Assembly: GCF_964204865.1 (NCBI RefSeq)
Contig: NC_135250.1
Location: 7,812,001 to 7,876,000 of the forward strand
Direction of reading: 5' to 3'
DNA from: Styela clava
Lineage: Eukaryota; Chordata; Ascidiacea; Stolidobranchia; Styelidae
Length of the DNA stretch: 64,000 nt
Part shown: piece after piece, positions 25,668-37,493 of the stretch
Layout: every line of letters begins with the position of its first letter
Position numbering within the stretch: the first letter of the stretch is position 1
The notes under the pieces: model-generated
The model's input: only the letters and a program-made list of their open reading frames with translations
Database searches by the model: none
Told to the model about the DNA's origin: nothing
Made by a program: the position numbers and the translations under genes

Positions 25668-28600
25668 CACTCCCTTTCATTCTTTCTTCGTACATTTCAT
25701 CGAATGCCTCATTTTGATTCAGCGTAAAATGATTTTTCCAGTCTCCAACCTGGCCTTTCCGCATGAATTTTCCCTGTTTCGGATCAATGAGATGCAGGTT
25801 GCTTGTGCTTTTGTTGTTTCGCATATTGTCCATCGTACAATGGTTAGCAATGATATCCATCTGTTGGTCAGTTAAATCCTTTCCTAGAAACTTTGAAATC
25901 TTTGCAACTTCGCCCCTCAAATCTTGTTTCAGCGTTTCATATGTTGTGAAATAAATATATTTCTCATTGCCTTGTTCTTCATATTTCTGAATTAATATAA
26001 TGATTGTTAGCAGTCTTAGAGTGATCGATTTGCTGAGAATTGTGATTAACATGGTTTAGCGAGCATGAGTGATTTATTTAGTATTTCAAATGAAAATCAG
26101 GCAGAGATGAGGAAGAAGATCTGACCTTTGGATTTACACATTAACGATCACAAAATTGAGTTTTTTTCTAAGGCAGCAATTTTCTGTCGTGTCAAGTGCG
26201 CCGTGAGTTTTTTATTTGGCACCGCACAAAGAAAAAGTTTGGGAACCGCTACACTTCAGAGACAAAAATGTGTATAACCAGCTAGTACCTTCCAGTATTG
26301 TAGCACGTGCGAAAACCAACTTCCATACGGAACATCACCGGTGCAGTATTTTTGAAAAAATTCCGCCCAAGTTCCTGGTGGGGTAACTGTGGGATTAATA
26401 CTGAGAAAATGGTGAAAGGAGACGCAAACATCCTTTGCATTTCGTGCAACATAAATCATTTTGCCTTTCCTCTTCTGCTGAAATTCCTTTGGTAGGAGGT
26501 CAAAGGGCACATGCGTCTTTATTATTCTGTACAGAATCAAACTCATTTTAACTCAAAGGTCTATGTTACCCTAAAAAGAACCTAGTGATTTATCGCCTAA
26601 TTTGTACTTTTATTGTGTTTGGTTGACTGAGACTTATTCCCTTCAAGCGAAAATAACGAATACGTATGTTTTTCGTTCAATTCAACAGTGCTTAAACCTC
26701 TATATGACAACAACATGTCCAGAAAATGAACTCGAGCATTTATACTAAAATTAACTTCTTGGATTTCTTGAGAATATATTCATAAAGTAAGATCACCAGA
26801 ATAGAGGTATCGAAATGACACTTTTATTAAAATTTGTTTGGGTAGTTGGTCGGTTAACAGAAAGCAAGTTTTCGTTCTAATGATGGGTGATTCGAGTCTA
26901 ACCTTTGCTTATCAGTAGGCCAATCTTCCAGACATTTACTTCCGGTTGGATAATTATAGGGGTCGACGTATTCGTAAAATGGTACTCGTAGATCAATGCG
27001 ACTTTTCTTTGACGTTATGGTGTCGGCATTATGACAAATTAACCACGTGATTTCTTGCATCCATGTTGTTCCTGAAAGCAATAATACCATGGTACTGAAA
27101 ATAAGAAAATATTTTTAGCAGCAATTCGCGTTAAAATTAGATGTGGTGCTATCCTCCTGCAGGTTCGTGTCCGCTTTTCTGTTTATGTTTAATTAAGCGT
27201 CTTAGAAAGGAAGATTGAACAGCAAATATATGTTGACATTCGGACAATAAGACCTATATATAAGTTTCGTCGCCCAAAATAACATTTGATGGACTCGCAA
27301 TTAGTTTTCTAAAATAAAAATTAACGCAAATTATGCAAACTTTTTTACTTTGACATTTGTTCACCTGCTTTTGGATACGTCGATACTATGATGTCATTCT
27401 CTCTGATTTCGAACTTGTAGAATTCTTTTGTGACCACTCCCCAATCTGGAAAGGGCATGGGAATCGTGACTCCGTTGTTACCGGTTATTATGTGATTTTC
27501 TTTTGGCCTCATCCTCTCCATTACGCCGATCATGCAGTAAAATTTATTGATTGGCAGCCATATTTTTGTTTCTGAATAATAGTCAGTTACCCGTTTACAC
27601 GTATTTGCAGCAAAAGGTATAATATTTTTGGTGACCGTACATTTGAACCCATATACATTTGAACCCATGCGTATATCCACGGGTTCAATCTATATGCGGG
27701 TGCTAAAACCCATGGGTTAGGGTTAGTATGGGTTTAACTATCCGTGAAACAAAAAAAAGTCCATAGGTGCAATAGCATACAGGTGCAATTGTCATGGGTT
27801 CAAATGTACGTGGGTTAAAATGTAATGGAACCAATATTTTTATACTGACAGGATACAGGATGGTCAAAAAAATTCAGTACTCTTTTTGAAAATTTAATTC
27901 CACAAGTTCACATAGTGTTTTTCCTCATAGTTGGAAATGTTTAAGCAACAGTATACGGGTCCGAAATTCGACCGCTATACTTTTTAAATGCTAGTCAGTG
28001 TGATAACAAGCCACAGCGACTTTACAAGTTCAAAGTTAAGCAAATACCAATTCATAGTGACTCTGCAAAAGTATATGTCGTTTTGTACATATACAAACCC
28101 ACGATGACTGTGCGAAGTTACGCCTGAAGTATACTTTTCATAGTTGATCAAATATTATCAGTTTCTAAAGCTAACACAGACTAAAGTACAAATTTGCCAT
28201 TCATATCCATCGATTTATAAAAATTGTTGACCTACCCAATGTGTTGAGTTATTGTTTCCTAACAGTGTACTGTGTTAATTACGTGAGTATAGGCGTAAAC
28301 GTATGCTGAACAACGACCCCCACATCGGATAAATAGGTAATGTCCGGAGAAATACCCAAATAGTTTACGACGGCCGCGTAGTACTATCCCGAATTGGGAA
28401 AATCTGTAAAATGTTTGATTTGATTTGAACTTCTGATTCTAGTGTTTGAAAATATTACACGAACAGTCAACGAAAATAATTATCTTCCGAGATATTTCAC
28501 TTTTAAATATATTTTTTTTAATTAAAAACTATTGCATTCATTCAATATTATTTTTGTATCCATACTTGAACACATTTTTTTTGTATCAGGGGAAAATCAA

Positions 28601-29366
28601 TATTTTTATCGCACTTTCAAGTGCATTTAATTGTGTGAGTTTTATCAAAATAAATATAAAATTTGGAGTAGTTGAAGAGCAAGTAGTTCGTCAAAGAATA
28701 TTATGATTTTTATTTTTCAAGTCGATAAAATCGCATTTTTGCAACGAACGCAGACTTGAAGGTTCCAAAAGTTGCTTTTTTTCACGTCATTCCGAGACAA
28801 TATGATATATAAATATTAAGGTTGCTGTTTAATTTTATAATTGTACAGATCTCGTATGCAGTGATTTTCCCACTCCCCCCCATGCGCTGAAATTTCAAAC
28901 ACCCCCACCAATTTTTTTTTAGTTGTGACACCTCACTTTGATTCATAACCTAAATAAAATTGTATTTGATATACATAAAGCGGCGTATATACCAGTACAG
29001 ATTATCAGTCAAATACATAGCATATATATATTTTAAGTTACAACACAGTTTTATCGCTTATATAGCAAAATATTTACCACCCCATAAATTTGGTTTGGCT
29101 GGTTTGAGCAATCTCACCAATCGTGAAATTGTAAATATATGAGATCTCGCGTTTTATCAACATTACCCAGACGGTACTGCCCGCTGGTAAAAATGGCTAT
29201 TCTTTCCAGCACAGTAGGTCTTTATAGCGCAGTTAATCACATAGAAACATATAGGCTACATACCTAGAGCAATCCGGTCTATCGACTTCATGGTCTTCAT
29301 TTTGTACCCTACATAAACAACGATACTAACAAGCAGTACCACAGTTGCAATTAATACAGAAAACAT
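25642..29366 (-). CDS. Cytosolic-type sulfotransferase with an N-terminal membrane anchor (353 aa)
   Basis: Transfers sulfate from PAPS to a hydroxyl or amine. Exons: 29366-29264, 27571-27365, 27071-26903, 26526-26289 and 25986-25642; phases 1, 1, 2, 0 join into 354 codons including the stop. Exons 2-5 are a complete SULT domain. The phosphosulfate loop is YPKAGTTW (canonical YPKSGTTW, split by the exon 2/3 junction), the catalytic His is in KTHVPF, the 3'-phosphate site is in YVARNAKDVCVS, and the last conserved block is RKGQVGDWKNHFT. The C terminus is HIPFEI. Exon 1 gives MFSVLIATVVLLVSIVVYVG followed by YKMKTMK, a membrane span with basic residues after it, predicting an anchor with the enzyme on the cytosolic side. 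If exon 1 is not used, ATGs in exon 2 (27533 or 27521) would give a soluble protein of usual SULT length. The substrate cannot be told. Confidence 0.88.
27637..27809. repeat. Short foldback (MITE-like) repeat in sulfotransferase intron 1
   Basis: A perfect 16-bp inverted repeat (GTACATTTGAACCCAT at 27637-27652 and its complement at 27794-27809) bounds 173 bp rich in repeated ACCCAT/GGGTT words. It sits 66 bp upstream of the exon 2 acceptor. No clear target duplication was found. Confidence 0.55.
27810..29263. other. Sulfotransferase intron 1, no further feature
   Basis: AT-rich intron sequence. A C-run and a T-run near 28876-28920 are the only notable composition. The open stretches at 28446-28706 and 28960-29142 are AT-rich chance frames. 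Confidence 0.5.
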
Positions 29367-29414
29367 TTTGTTGGTCGTCAAGAGCTAATGGCAAAGTTTG
29401 TCATGGCCAGTAGG

Positions 29415-29422
29415 CTTATATA
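29415..29422 (-). promoter_or_regulatory. TATA box of the sulfotransferase gene
   Basis: TATATAAG on the minus strand, about 49 bp upstream of the ATG at 29366. It predicts initiation near 29390 and a leader of about 25 bases, and it supports the membrane-anchor exon as the real first exon. Confidence 0.55.
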
Positions 29423-29586
29423 TCTTTTAAATTCTAGTGACTGAAATAGAAAAAAATGGATTATCATGGCGCTAACCAGTAGACAAATATTTGCACCCCT
29501 CGGCAGATACTAAACGCATCGACAACGCAAGGACGCAGAAACTGCTACGTTATTGGTTCAAATTTTTCACACGCATCTTTCAAACC

Positions 29587-29700
29587 AATGACGTTAAACA
29601 ACATGATAGGCAACTCTGACGTCACTCCATAAGACTACAGGCGAATGATTGTATTTCATGATACGCTCCAATGCACATATTTCTCGTCGCCTTTCGCGTC
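29587..29700 (+). repeat. Inverted-repeat partner, left copy
   Basis: Matches 33720-33823 on the opposite strand: shared blocks TTAAACAACATGAT and ACGCTCCAATGCACATA in the same order, with many substitutions between them. The two copies face each other across about 4 kb that holds two hAT-type sequences. They may be ends of one old element or two insertions of the same family. Confidence 0.55.
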
Positions 29701-29869
29701 CGTTTTCCGCTTGCTTTTGCTACTCGGCGTCTTTTTTACGTGTAGTACCTGCCTTTTTGCGCCTGTAACAAAACAAAATAATCTCTATATCTAAGAAGTT
29801 TTGCTCACTTGGAAAGCTGGAATGGCAGGCAAGCTGTAAAGAGCAATTCTTGGCATTCATAGACGTTTT

Positions 29870-30872
29870 TTTTTATCAGAGAAGAGTACAAACGCGATAG
29901 CGGGAAGATTTGTGTGGAACATTTTGCAGATAATGACAAAGTTCAAAGTTAGTAATTTTAATGTTTGCGCTTAATCATTGAAATTTCATTTAAAGAGGGT
30001 GTCCTACAAAACTGTGCTGTGATACAATTCCATAACACAAAGTTTGCACCTATCGAACTTGCTTTTGTAGGTGAATTTATTAGACATATTACATATTCAG
30101 TTAATCGTAGGTAACATTGCTGGTACATAATGCATCGTAGATAGGTTTGTTTAAATTTAGGAATTTAGCTCATAGCCCACTAATTAATATTATCTTATAT
30201 GCAGGAGGTTGCAGGGCTGAATTCAACTTGCAGCGACCGATCACCTGACGATGCTCATTTAGTTTGGCTCGAGCAAGTCTTCTTGAAATGCTTGTGTGGA
30301 TGGAAACTACCTATATTTTTTGCCTTCCTCCGATTTTAGACAAATTTATTCTGAGGGATTTTGCATATAATTCTCATTGATTGTTGGCTGTTTATAATAC
30401 CTATTGATTGTGAATTCTGATTATAACAAAGAGTTAAAATTTTTTTACCTAATTTACTGGCACCTTTTTCTTGTCAATACTCCAAGCTGAGGTAATAAAC
30501 AAGACAATACATTTATGTCATCTGAAGGCAAAATATGCACACTAATTATTAGTTTGGCACATTGAGTTAATACATCATGACAGAAAATACAAGTTAAAGA
30601 TATGTATGACCATCACATGGTAATTGGATTAAAAAAAATTAATAGGGGCTGTGGAGTATGAAAAGTTCAAGACAAAGAAAAGAACAAATGTTTATAGCTC
30701 ATGAACTCTCAATTTTGCCTCCATTGCTTTGTGAAGGCCAATATATTTCGAGTGGCTGAACTGGTTTATCTTTATGATAGCAACGATTTTGTATTTAATA
30801 TAGCGATATTTTTTAAATTTAATTGAAGTGATATTATTTCCCAAAGCAATGCTTGAATCGTCTAGAATAGAT
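29870..30872. other. Intergenic, nothing recognised
   Basis: About 1 kb of AT-rich DNA between the left inverted-repeat copy and the hAT relic. I see no coding frame with splice support and no repeat copy of other parts of the window. Confidence 0.4.
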
Positions 30873-31865
30873 CAGTGGTGTCAAACTCATGAGTTTTCGA
30901 GAGCCGCATTGCATTTTGGAAATTGTAAAAAGGGCCGCAAACAGTTTTTGATAATGTATACTTAAAAGATATTTTCAAGATAGTTTTAGTTTGCGACATG
31001 ACATATATTGTGATGCAACTAATTAGTTGGATTAAGTTTTATTATTTTTTCAATTTCAACTGCAATTACATATTAATATTTGCATTCCACTATTATTGCA
31101 ACATTTGCAAGTTAGCCTACTGTATTTGTTATAAAAAATCATAAAATTCTATGTACAACCATCAAAATCATTTTTGAACAAGCTTTAGATAAGGAAAGAA
31201 TAATACATACACTAAAAATAACTTAATCTAAATATATGACCCTAAAATTAACAAAAATACTACAGTATAAACTCAATGTTTTAATAATTACATTTGTCCT
31301 GACGTTTGGCTTCTTTTTTGTGTCACCAGCATACTAGGGCCGGGCTGAAATGAGTTTATAGTACCAACTCTAACTAACGAGGCCACATGATCATGGGTTA
31401 ATCTGGATCTTTGCGAATGTTTAAATAATTCCAGTAATGCAAAAAAGTTACTTTTATCATTTCATGTCTAGATCAGTGAAAAAACAAATGACAGATTTTT
31501 TCGACAAGACATTTCGCACCACATTGCGTGGCATAGGATTGCTTGAATTATTATTGATATTGATTTTTAGTAACTAAGTCGTTGTATAATTATATTAATA
31601 TACAAACACATGGAAATTTTCTGTTCGAAGTTGGTCTTCGAATTTGTCATATTGACTGCTGAGCTTATTGTGTTTTTTCATTGTATTGAGGGAAATATTA
31701 CAAATTAAACAATGTGCTTCAGAATTTTGTGAAAAGCAGAAATATTGCAACTCCCATTTTCTTCGAAAATGCCACCTTCTTCATGTACTTTGCGTTTAAT
31801 TTAATCACTCAAGTGTTTTATTCAAGTATTCTTTTGCTAGCTTGATGTGTATTCTTAATTGGGTC
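30873..31865 (-). mobile_element. Degraded hAT element with ZBED-like transposase relic
   Basis: The end at 30873 reads CAGTGGTGTCAAACTCAT and is followed by GGGCCGCA-type sequence, typical of hAT elements. On the minus strand around 31860-31600, broken frames spell KRKVHEEGGIFEE, then HCLICN and KHNKLSSQYDKFEDQLR. This resembles the BED-finger region and downstream helix of hAT transposases of the ZBED/FAM200 type. Stops and frameshifts interrupt it, and the other terminus, expected to the right, was not found. It is a dead copy. Confidence 0.6.
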
Positions 31866-32903
31866 AAAAAGTGGACAAAAAAAAATTGATATTCCAAAAC
31901 TACTTTCAGTAAATTGTTTTCTGTGTGAATAATCAATTTCACTTTAAAAGGTTTGAAAAATCTATTACATTTAGATAAAAAAAAACTTCCAAAATACTAT
32001 TACAATTATTGTTAATCGTTCGAGGGAAGTTGATGAACCAAATATAACACAGGTGCAGTGAGTTACCCGTAATTCTCATTTTTAAAAGCTGTTTTTAGGT
32101 ATGTCTGGCGTGTTTTGTGCCTTTTTACAAAAAAGACCGCTTATGCAATCTTACGCTTTGGAATTTTTAGCTATTTTCCTCAAGCCCTGCAGGATTTGGG
32201 GGCCATACACAACTCTACCGGAAGGTCAAATGTCTTTGCATGCCTCCATAGGTTGTTTTTCTATTGCAAACATTTATGTAGTACTCTAATTATATTTATT
32301 GGAATCACACTGTCACTGATATGTCGCCAGACTTCTGATATCTCCCCTTCTGCTATAGTTGTCCTGTGAATAAATAATAGGAAATTGAGATTAGACGAAT
32401 AGTTGAAAGTTTTGCTTTATGTCGGCTTAATTTCTTGATTGATATACTTACTATTTCTACTATTGCCTCTTGTGCTGCAGAAGTCTCACAATGCTTAGAC
32501 AGGTTTGTCCACAACTTTCACATCTGAAGAAAGAGAGGAGATTTATTAATTTTCGTTAAGAATAAATAAAGCAGTCTATATGATTTAGAATGGAAAAGCT
32601 AATACATCCAATATCTTATGTTTTATGTAAAAAATATTTTACTGAATTTGGTATATAAACCAACTAATAAAAGGGTTTAGTCAGAAAATTACAAGCATTC
32701 GTGGCTCCAAATACTTGAGAGATCAGACTATACAATATAGACCGGTATGAGTGAAATGTTAGGTGAACTTGTTAACACTTTGATTCAATACGCAAATAAA
32801 GTGAATACGCAATAGTATGTTACAATGAGCAGCAATCAACAGTGAGTATATATCCACACTGAATAAAAAAAAATCTAACTGGAGGTGCATGAACTATTTG
32901 AAA
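31866..32903. other. Intergenic, probably rest of the hAT relic
   Basis: AT-rich sequence with two overlapping open stretches (32101-32369) that show no motif. The missing right end of the preceding hAT relic may lie here in unrecognisable form. Confidence 0.35.
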
Positions 32904-33469
32904 CCATAAGGCAGGGGTCGGGAACCCATGGCTCGCGAGCCATATATGGCTCTTTTGGTGACGGCATATGGCTCCCAGAAAAATCTAATATTCTAAGACT
33001 AAGCTTACTATTGTTACGAGATCCCAAACTCTTTTATAGCCGAATTTGGCAGGAAATTCCCAATACGTTTCAAAACACGCGTCCAGCACATGTCTATGTT
33101 ATGTAAGATATTTACTAGAGAGGCATTGTGACAAACAAGGGGATTCTGGAACATATATTGTGACATCACAAAGCGATATAGTTTTAAAAACACTACGGAG
33201 ATGTCTAAACGAAAAAGGGTGATGAGTATCGTAGATTTCCACATTGGGCTGCAGGTGAGCAACCGTTCAAGGCCCGCAGCGCCTACATGCAGCATCAGAA
33301 ATCACATTAAATGTATATTGACATTGTATGTGTTGACTTACGAGTAAACATTTTAGGTCTGATTAATTGAAGAAATGTTATAGGCTATGGCTCGCACGGA
33401 AATGCAATTGAAAATATGTATATTTTATGGCTCTCTTGACCAAAAAGGTTCCCGACCCCTGCCATAAGG
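32904..33469. mobile_element. Non-autonomous hAT-like element with perfect 8-bp target duplication
   Basis: The element (32912-33461, 550 bp) starts CAGGGGTCGGGAACC and ends with the exact inverse GGTTCCCGACCCCTG. It is flanked by the 8-bp direct repeat CCATAAGG (32904-32911 and 33462-33469). Terminal CAG/CTG and an 8-bp duplication define hAT. The ends are followed inward by the ATGGCTC words typical of this class. No transposase frame remains. The exact target duplication points to a fairly recent insertion. Confidence 0.9.
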
Positions 33470-33719
33470 GGTAAGTAAATATGTAATTTCGGCAAATGGG
33501 CAAAGAACTGAATTAATAACTTCGTAGTATTTGACAAAGGCTGGCTTTCCCACATGTACTTAACAATGCGACGCCCGGGTGTGATATACAACAATAGTAT
33601 TTACCTTACCTTTTTCCGATTTTTTTTTTACCTTAACTTTCCAAAATATCATTATAATCGACAACAACTGTCAAAGCAGGCACGACCACCATTCGTGCTA
33701 CGCCTTGAAAGCAGCACAC

Positions 33720-33823
33720 ATCCGCTCGTTTTCGTCTCGTCAAGTATGTGCATTGGAGCGTGCTATCGAATACGATCTTCGGACAAAAATGCCGGAGTTG
33801 CGCATCATGTTGTTTAATGTCAT
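33720..33823 (-). repeat. Inverted-repeat partner, right copy
   Basis: Opposite-strand counterpart of 29587-29700. Outward of both copies the flanks keep some similarity (AACCAATGAC against AACAATGAC), so the shared region may run a few bases further. Confidence 0.55.
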
Positions 33824-34451
33824 TGTTCAAACTCACTCAATTGAAATCATTGTAGAAAAACTGTGATCAGTCAAGTGCATCCATCCTGTACATATTCGGA
33901 CAAGTAGTGGGCCGATGGATCGTTCTGGCATTTTTGACACGTAGTAGTGGTTGAGCACGGGCGATTTATCATTTGTCTGGATCGGTACGTTACGGCTGTA
34001 CGGTATGGGGCAGGCGCAGAGAGTGTTTCAGTAGTCTATATTCTACGAGACTATCCGTATCTCCCATTCTTTCATGAGTGATTGTATGGCTACCGGTACG
34101 GTCAGACGCAAAGCGACTATAACCGACTACCGGTATTTGGTAAGACGGTACCGGCATCGCGAGTGTCCAGACAACTGAGTAGTTAAGCAGCATTCTCCAA
34201 TTAAATTACCTTATACACGTAAAAACAAATTTTCCGAATTTTCGTATTCAATTCTATATTCTCTTATCAATATTATAAATATATTACTTCTTGTTGAACT
34301 TGTAGCATGGAGAATTTATTGAACATTTTCATATTGAATATTGCTCAAGAAAATCAGTAGTGAGTTTGAAACCCAGGGAACACATTTGTGCGCGTAGGAT
34401 TATGCCTGACAACGTTGGTCCCAAGCAGAAGCAAATTTTCTAAAAATGAAA
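33824..34451. other. Intergenic, nothing recognised
   Basis: Contains several GGTACCGGTA-like words near 34010-34150 but no gene or defined element. Confidence 0.4.
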
Positions 34452-34710
34452 ACGCGTGACAACGATGGGCCACGAGGCGGACCATCGTTGTCAACCTTTT
34501 TATTTTCTTTTTATTCAATTTTTTTTTTTTTTAATTTTTTTTTGTTTTATTTTTTTTTCGTTTTTATTTATTTATTTTTTTTTAATTTTAATTTTTTTTT
34601 CAATTTTTGTTTTAATTATTTTTATGTTTTTTTACAATTTTTTTATTTTCGGTTTTTTATTTTATTTTTAATTTTTATTTTCAATTTTACGCGTGACAAC
34701 GATGGGCCAC
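34452..34710. repeat. Exact 22-bp direct repeats around a T-rich tract
   Basis: The 22 bp at 34452-34473 recur exactly at 34689-34710. Between them lies about 190 bp made almost only of T with few A, C or G. Inside the left copy, GACAACGATGG (34458-34468) pairs with CCATCGTTGTC (34482-34492) as an 11-bp hairpin arm. The phenylalanine-rich open frames here are by-products of the T tract. Confidence 0.75.
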
Positions 34711-35353
34711 CATAGGAGGTCTGATATTTTATCCCCAAAAATTTCGCTGTATTGTTTTATTTGTGGGAATACAGTATTTAGTCCGAGTGGTGACTGGCTG
34801 TCCGTTTTGAGCCTGCAAATGTTTGGTACGAGAAAATTCGGAATCTTTTTGACGGTACTGTTGAAGCTTAACCTTTATTCTCCCGGGGCCCACTTCCGTT
34901 GAACAAAAAATTCTGTTGTCCATTAACTTTCTCATGCGTAGGAAAAACTACAAGAAAAAACAAAATTATCTATATATATACAAAAATCGACACTTCCATT
35001 TCCATAATTGATACAACAAGAGAGCCATGCTCAAATATATGGACACTTAGAATAAAACGAAATATATTATCATCACTTCACCGAAAACCATAGGGTACCC
35101 TACGCCTTCGGTACGGTATCCTGCACGAATCTGAACAGTGATACAGCCACATGGCTATGGTAACTGACTTACTAGTACTTGGGTACAAATAACGGTACAT
35201 GGACTGTCATAGCTCTTCCATGTCCTGTGGTAATGATCTATTTTTCTCCATCCAATTTCAACGCGAATTGAAATACCAAGTGATCCGAGTCACTTTTCCA
35301 TTTCGGTACCAGGCCAAAATAGGAAGAAAATATCGATTCCCCGATAATCATAT
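34711..35353. other. Intergenic, nothing recognised
   Basis: Short TA runs and repeated GGTAC words; no gene seen. Confidence 0.4.
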
Positions 35354-35470
35354 GCGGTACGGTAACTTACCAGTAGGCTACCTGATATTCGTTCGCGGAA
35401 CGGTTCTTCCTTGTCATATAGGGAACTCAATTCATTTCCTCTTATCGAATAAAAAAAAAAGATAGGCTAC
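35354..35470 (+). repeat. Dispersed repeat, copy A
   Basis: Shares with copy B (35527-35715) the order GGTACGGTA, GTAGGC, GATATTCG/CTATTCGATCG, GGAACGGTTCTTC, CATATA and CTCTTATC. No coding frame. The family is unknown to me. Confidence 0.55.
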
Positions 35471-35526
35471 AAAATTTATGTTGTTTAAATCAGAACTGTA
35501 ACGAAAAGATGAGAGCGTAATTCACA

Positions 35527-35715
35527 GTACGGTACCTTACCTGTACCTGTTGCTGTACTGTAGGCCTGCTATTCGATCGTGGAACGGTTCTTCTCTGGCA
35601 TATAAAATTTCAATTTAATTTGCTCTTATCAAAATTAACATATACGGTAGGCTAGATTTGCTGGAAAACCTACATTTGACATTACTGCAATAGTAAGATC
35701 GCGAAAGCAATAAGT
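35527..35715 (+). repeat. Dispersed repeat, copy B
   Basis: Second copy of the same repeat, extended at its right end by CATTACTGCAATAGTAAG, which is also found in copy C. Confidence 0.55.
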
Positions 35716-36194
35716 CAATTTCACTGTGGTACGGTAACTGAGCAGTACCGTAACTGCAGGCTCGATCACGCAACCGCTTGAAATAAGTTTGTAAACAGTG
35801 TTCCCATGAGTAAATTTTAAAACAGCGAAATTTTGAATGAAATATCAGATCTCATAGGAATAAATAAAAGTAATAGCCTTCTGGAAAAAAAAATCCAACT
35901 TTAACCACTGAAATTTTCGAAGCAATTGGTCCAGTATTCGAAGAGAAAAGCGATTTTATGAAGATAGTGACGAAGAAAAAAAAATAACAATGACATAATA
36001 TTGAAACGATCGTTATGTCCACTAAAGTGTCCAATAATTACAATTTAGTAGCTTAGTACAGTATTATCATTCATTGCAACTACAATCAAAGTTTAACTCA
36101 TTTATCAATAACTCTTAATATATTTGTGGCCTACCTGAAAAGGTTTCTGTGGCCCAGCAGTGGGACATGGATATATATTTATATCTTTTTTTCT
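35716..36194. other. Intergenic, nothing recognised
   Basis: AT-rich, between dispersed repeat copies B and C; no gene or element seen. Confidence 0.4.
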
Positions 36195-36308
36195 TTTGCG
36201 GCTTTACTATTGCAGTAATGCAAGTTTTGTTTTCTACCGAGGAAATGATTTGAGTTTTTTCTATGCCGAGGAAGAACCGTTCCGCGATAGAATATCAGGC
36301 CTACAGGC
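36195..36308 (-). repeat. Dispersed repeat, copy C (inverted)
   Basis: Read on the minus strand it gives GTAGGCCTGATATTC, CGGAACGGTTCTTCCTCGGCAT and then CATTACTGCAATAGTAAA, matching copy B. It lies in opposite orientation to A and B. Confidence 0.55.
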
Positions 36309-36732
36309 AGCGCCGGATCAACCATTAAACAATATAAGCACGTGCTCAGGGCACCAAGCAAAGAGGGGCACCACGGACATTTTAGAGCAGAATCATATAT
36401 AGTTTATCGGTGTTTATTAAAATATTAAGAGTTCACCAGACGACTCAAACTTCAAAATGTTCGCTTATGTTTCGTCTTCAAGTATCATATTAACCTTCTT
36501 TATAAAAAATGAACACTGAAACTTATTTATTGGACACGAAATGGGCCTATGAGTCGTTTTCTTAAATTGTTGATGTTTTTTCTTTCTAGTATTCTCCTTG
36601 TTGCTGCATTTTTGTTTTAAAAAAATTCTTTTCTCTTCAACAATTGGACCAATGAACTATTTATACTTTGTGGCGGTTCCACGATCGCATTTCAACGATC
36701 TAGTGGTCAGCGAAGTCGGAAGTTTTTTGATA

Positions 36733-37493
36733 ATGTAGACCAGGGTGGTCCAAACCCTGTCATGCTGTTACATTCCGTGCGCTCACAAAACAATTTTAGC
36801 GTATATTTGTATCTAATGGAGGAACGTTTTTTATTTTTTTTTTAACTATTCCAACTGGGGTTGGGATCCAGAGATTCAAACCCTTTTTCTAACGCTTTGT
36901 GCCTTTATTTTAGTAAAAACACTCTTCTGTTTTCAAGCGTCGGCCATGTGACGCAGAGCCGACTTAACGACGCGCAATCCAGTTTTTTTAGCTAGGTCCC
37001 GAAATACCAACTTAGACGGACTTGGTTGGTATTTGACAATGGCACTAAGCTTGCTCACGTTTTTAAATTACTCAATTTAACAATTCGTAATAAAATGAGT
37101 GTCGCAAGAAAGGTGACATAAGAAAAACACAGCGGAAACGTATTTCCTTGCCCATCACACAGTGTCTGGTTCGATTTCAAATAATATCTGTCAGGAAAGA
37201 ATATAATTTGAAGCGACATTAAACGCGAGATGCGCAAAATCCAACGGTAATTCTCCGGAATTAACTTTAAATAACTGAAGGCTTTATATATCTTTTTTAA
37301 AAGAACGCCACCCATGCAACATAATAATAGTCTGATTAGAACGGTAAACTCTCGTTGTTTATTGAATTGAAAGTAAGTAAATTCGCGATATTTCGATCAC
37401 TTTTGGGTTTTCTCCGACTTGCGGCCCGCGAGACCTCCTCAAAAGTTTTTGAGGCCCTTCAACCTAGCAACCTTGAACCACCCTGAGGAAGAC
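36733..37493. mobile_element. Decayed hAT-like element
   Basis: Begins at 36741 with CAGGGTGGTCCAAACC and ends at 37485 with CAACCTTGAACCACCCTG, the near-inverse (about 13 of 16 matching). GGCCCGCGAG near the right end is another typical hAT word. Flanking octamers ATGTAGAC and AGGAAGAC agree at six of eight positions and may be a worn target duplication. No transposase is seen. Confidence 0.6.

Noticed and set aside
32885-33295. Open frames at 32885-33106 (plus) and 33014-33295 (minus)
   Set aside because: They lie mostly inside the 550-bp hAT-like element and have no clear transposase motif.
34446-34715. Phenylalanine-rich 89-codon frame
   Set aside because: It is a translation of the T tract between the 22-bp repeats.
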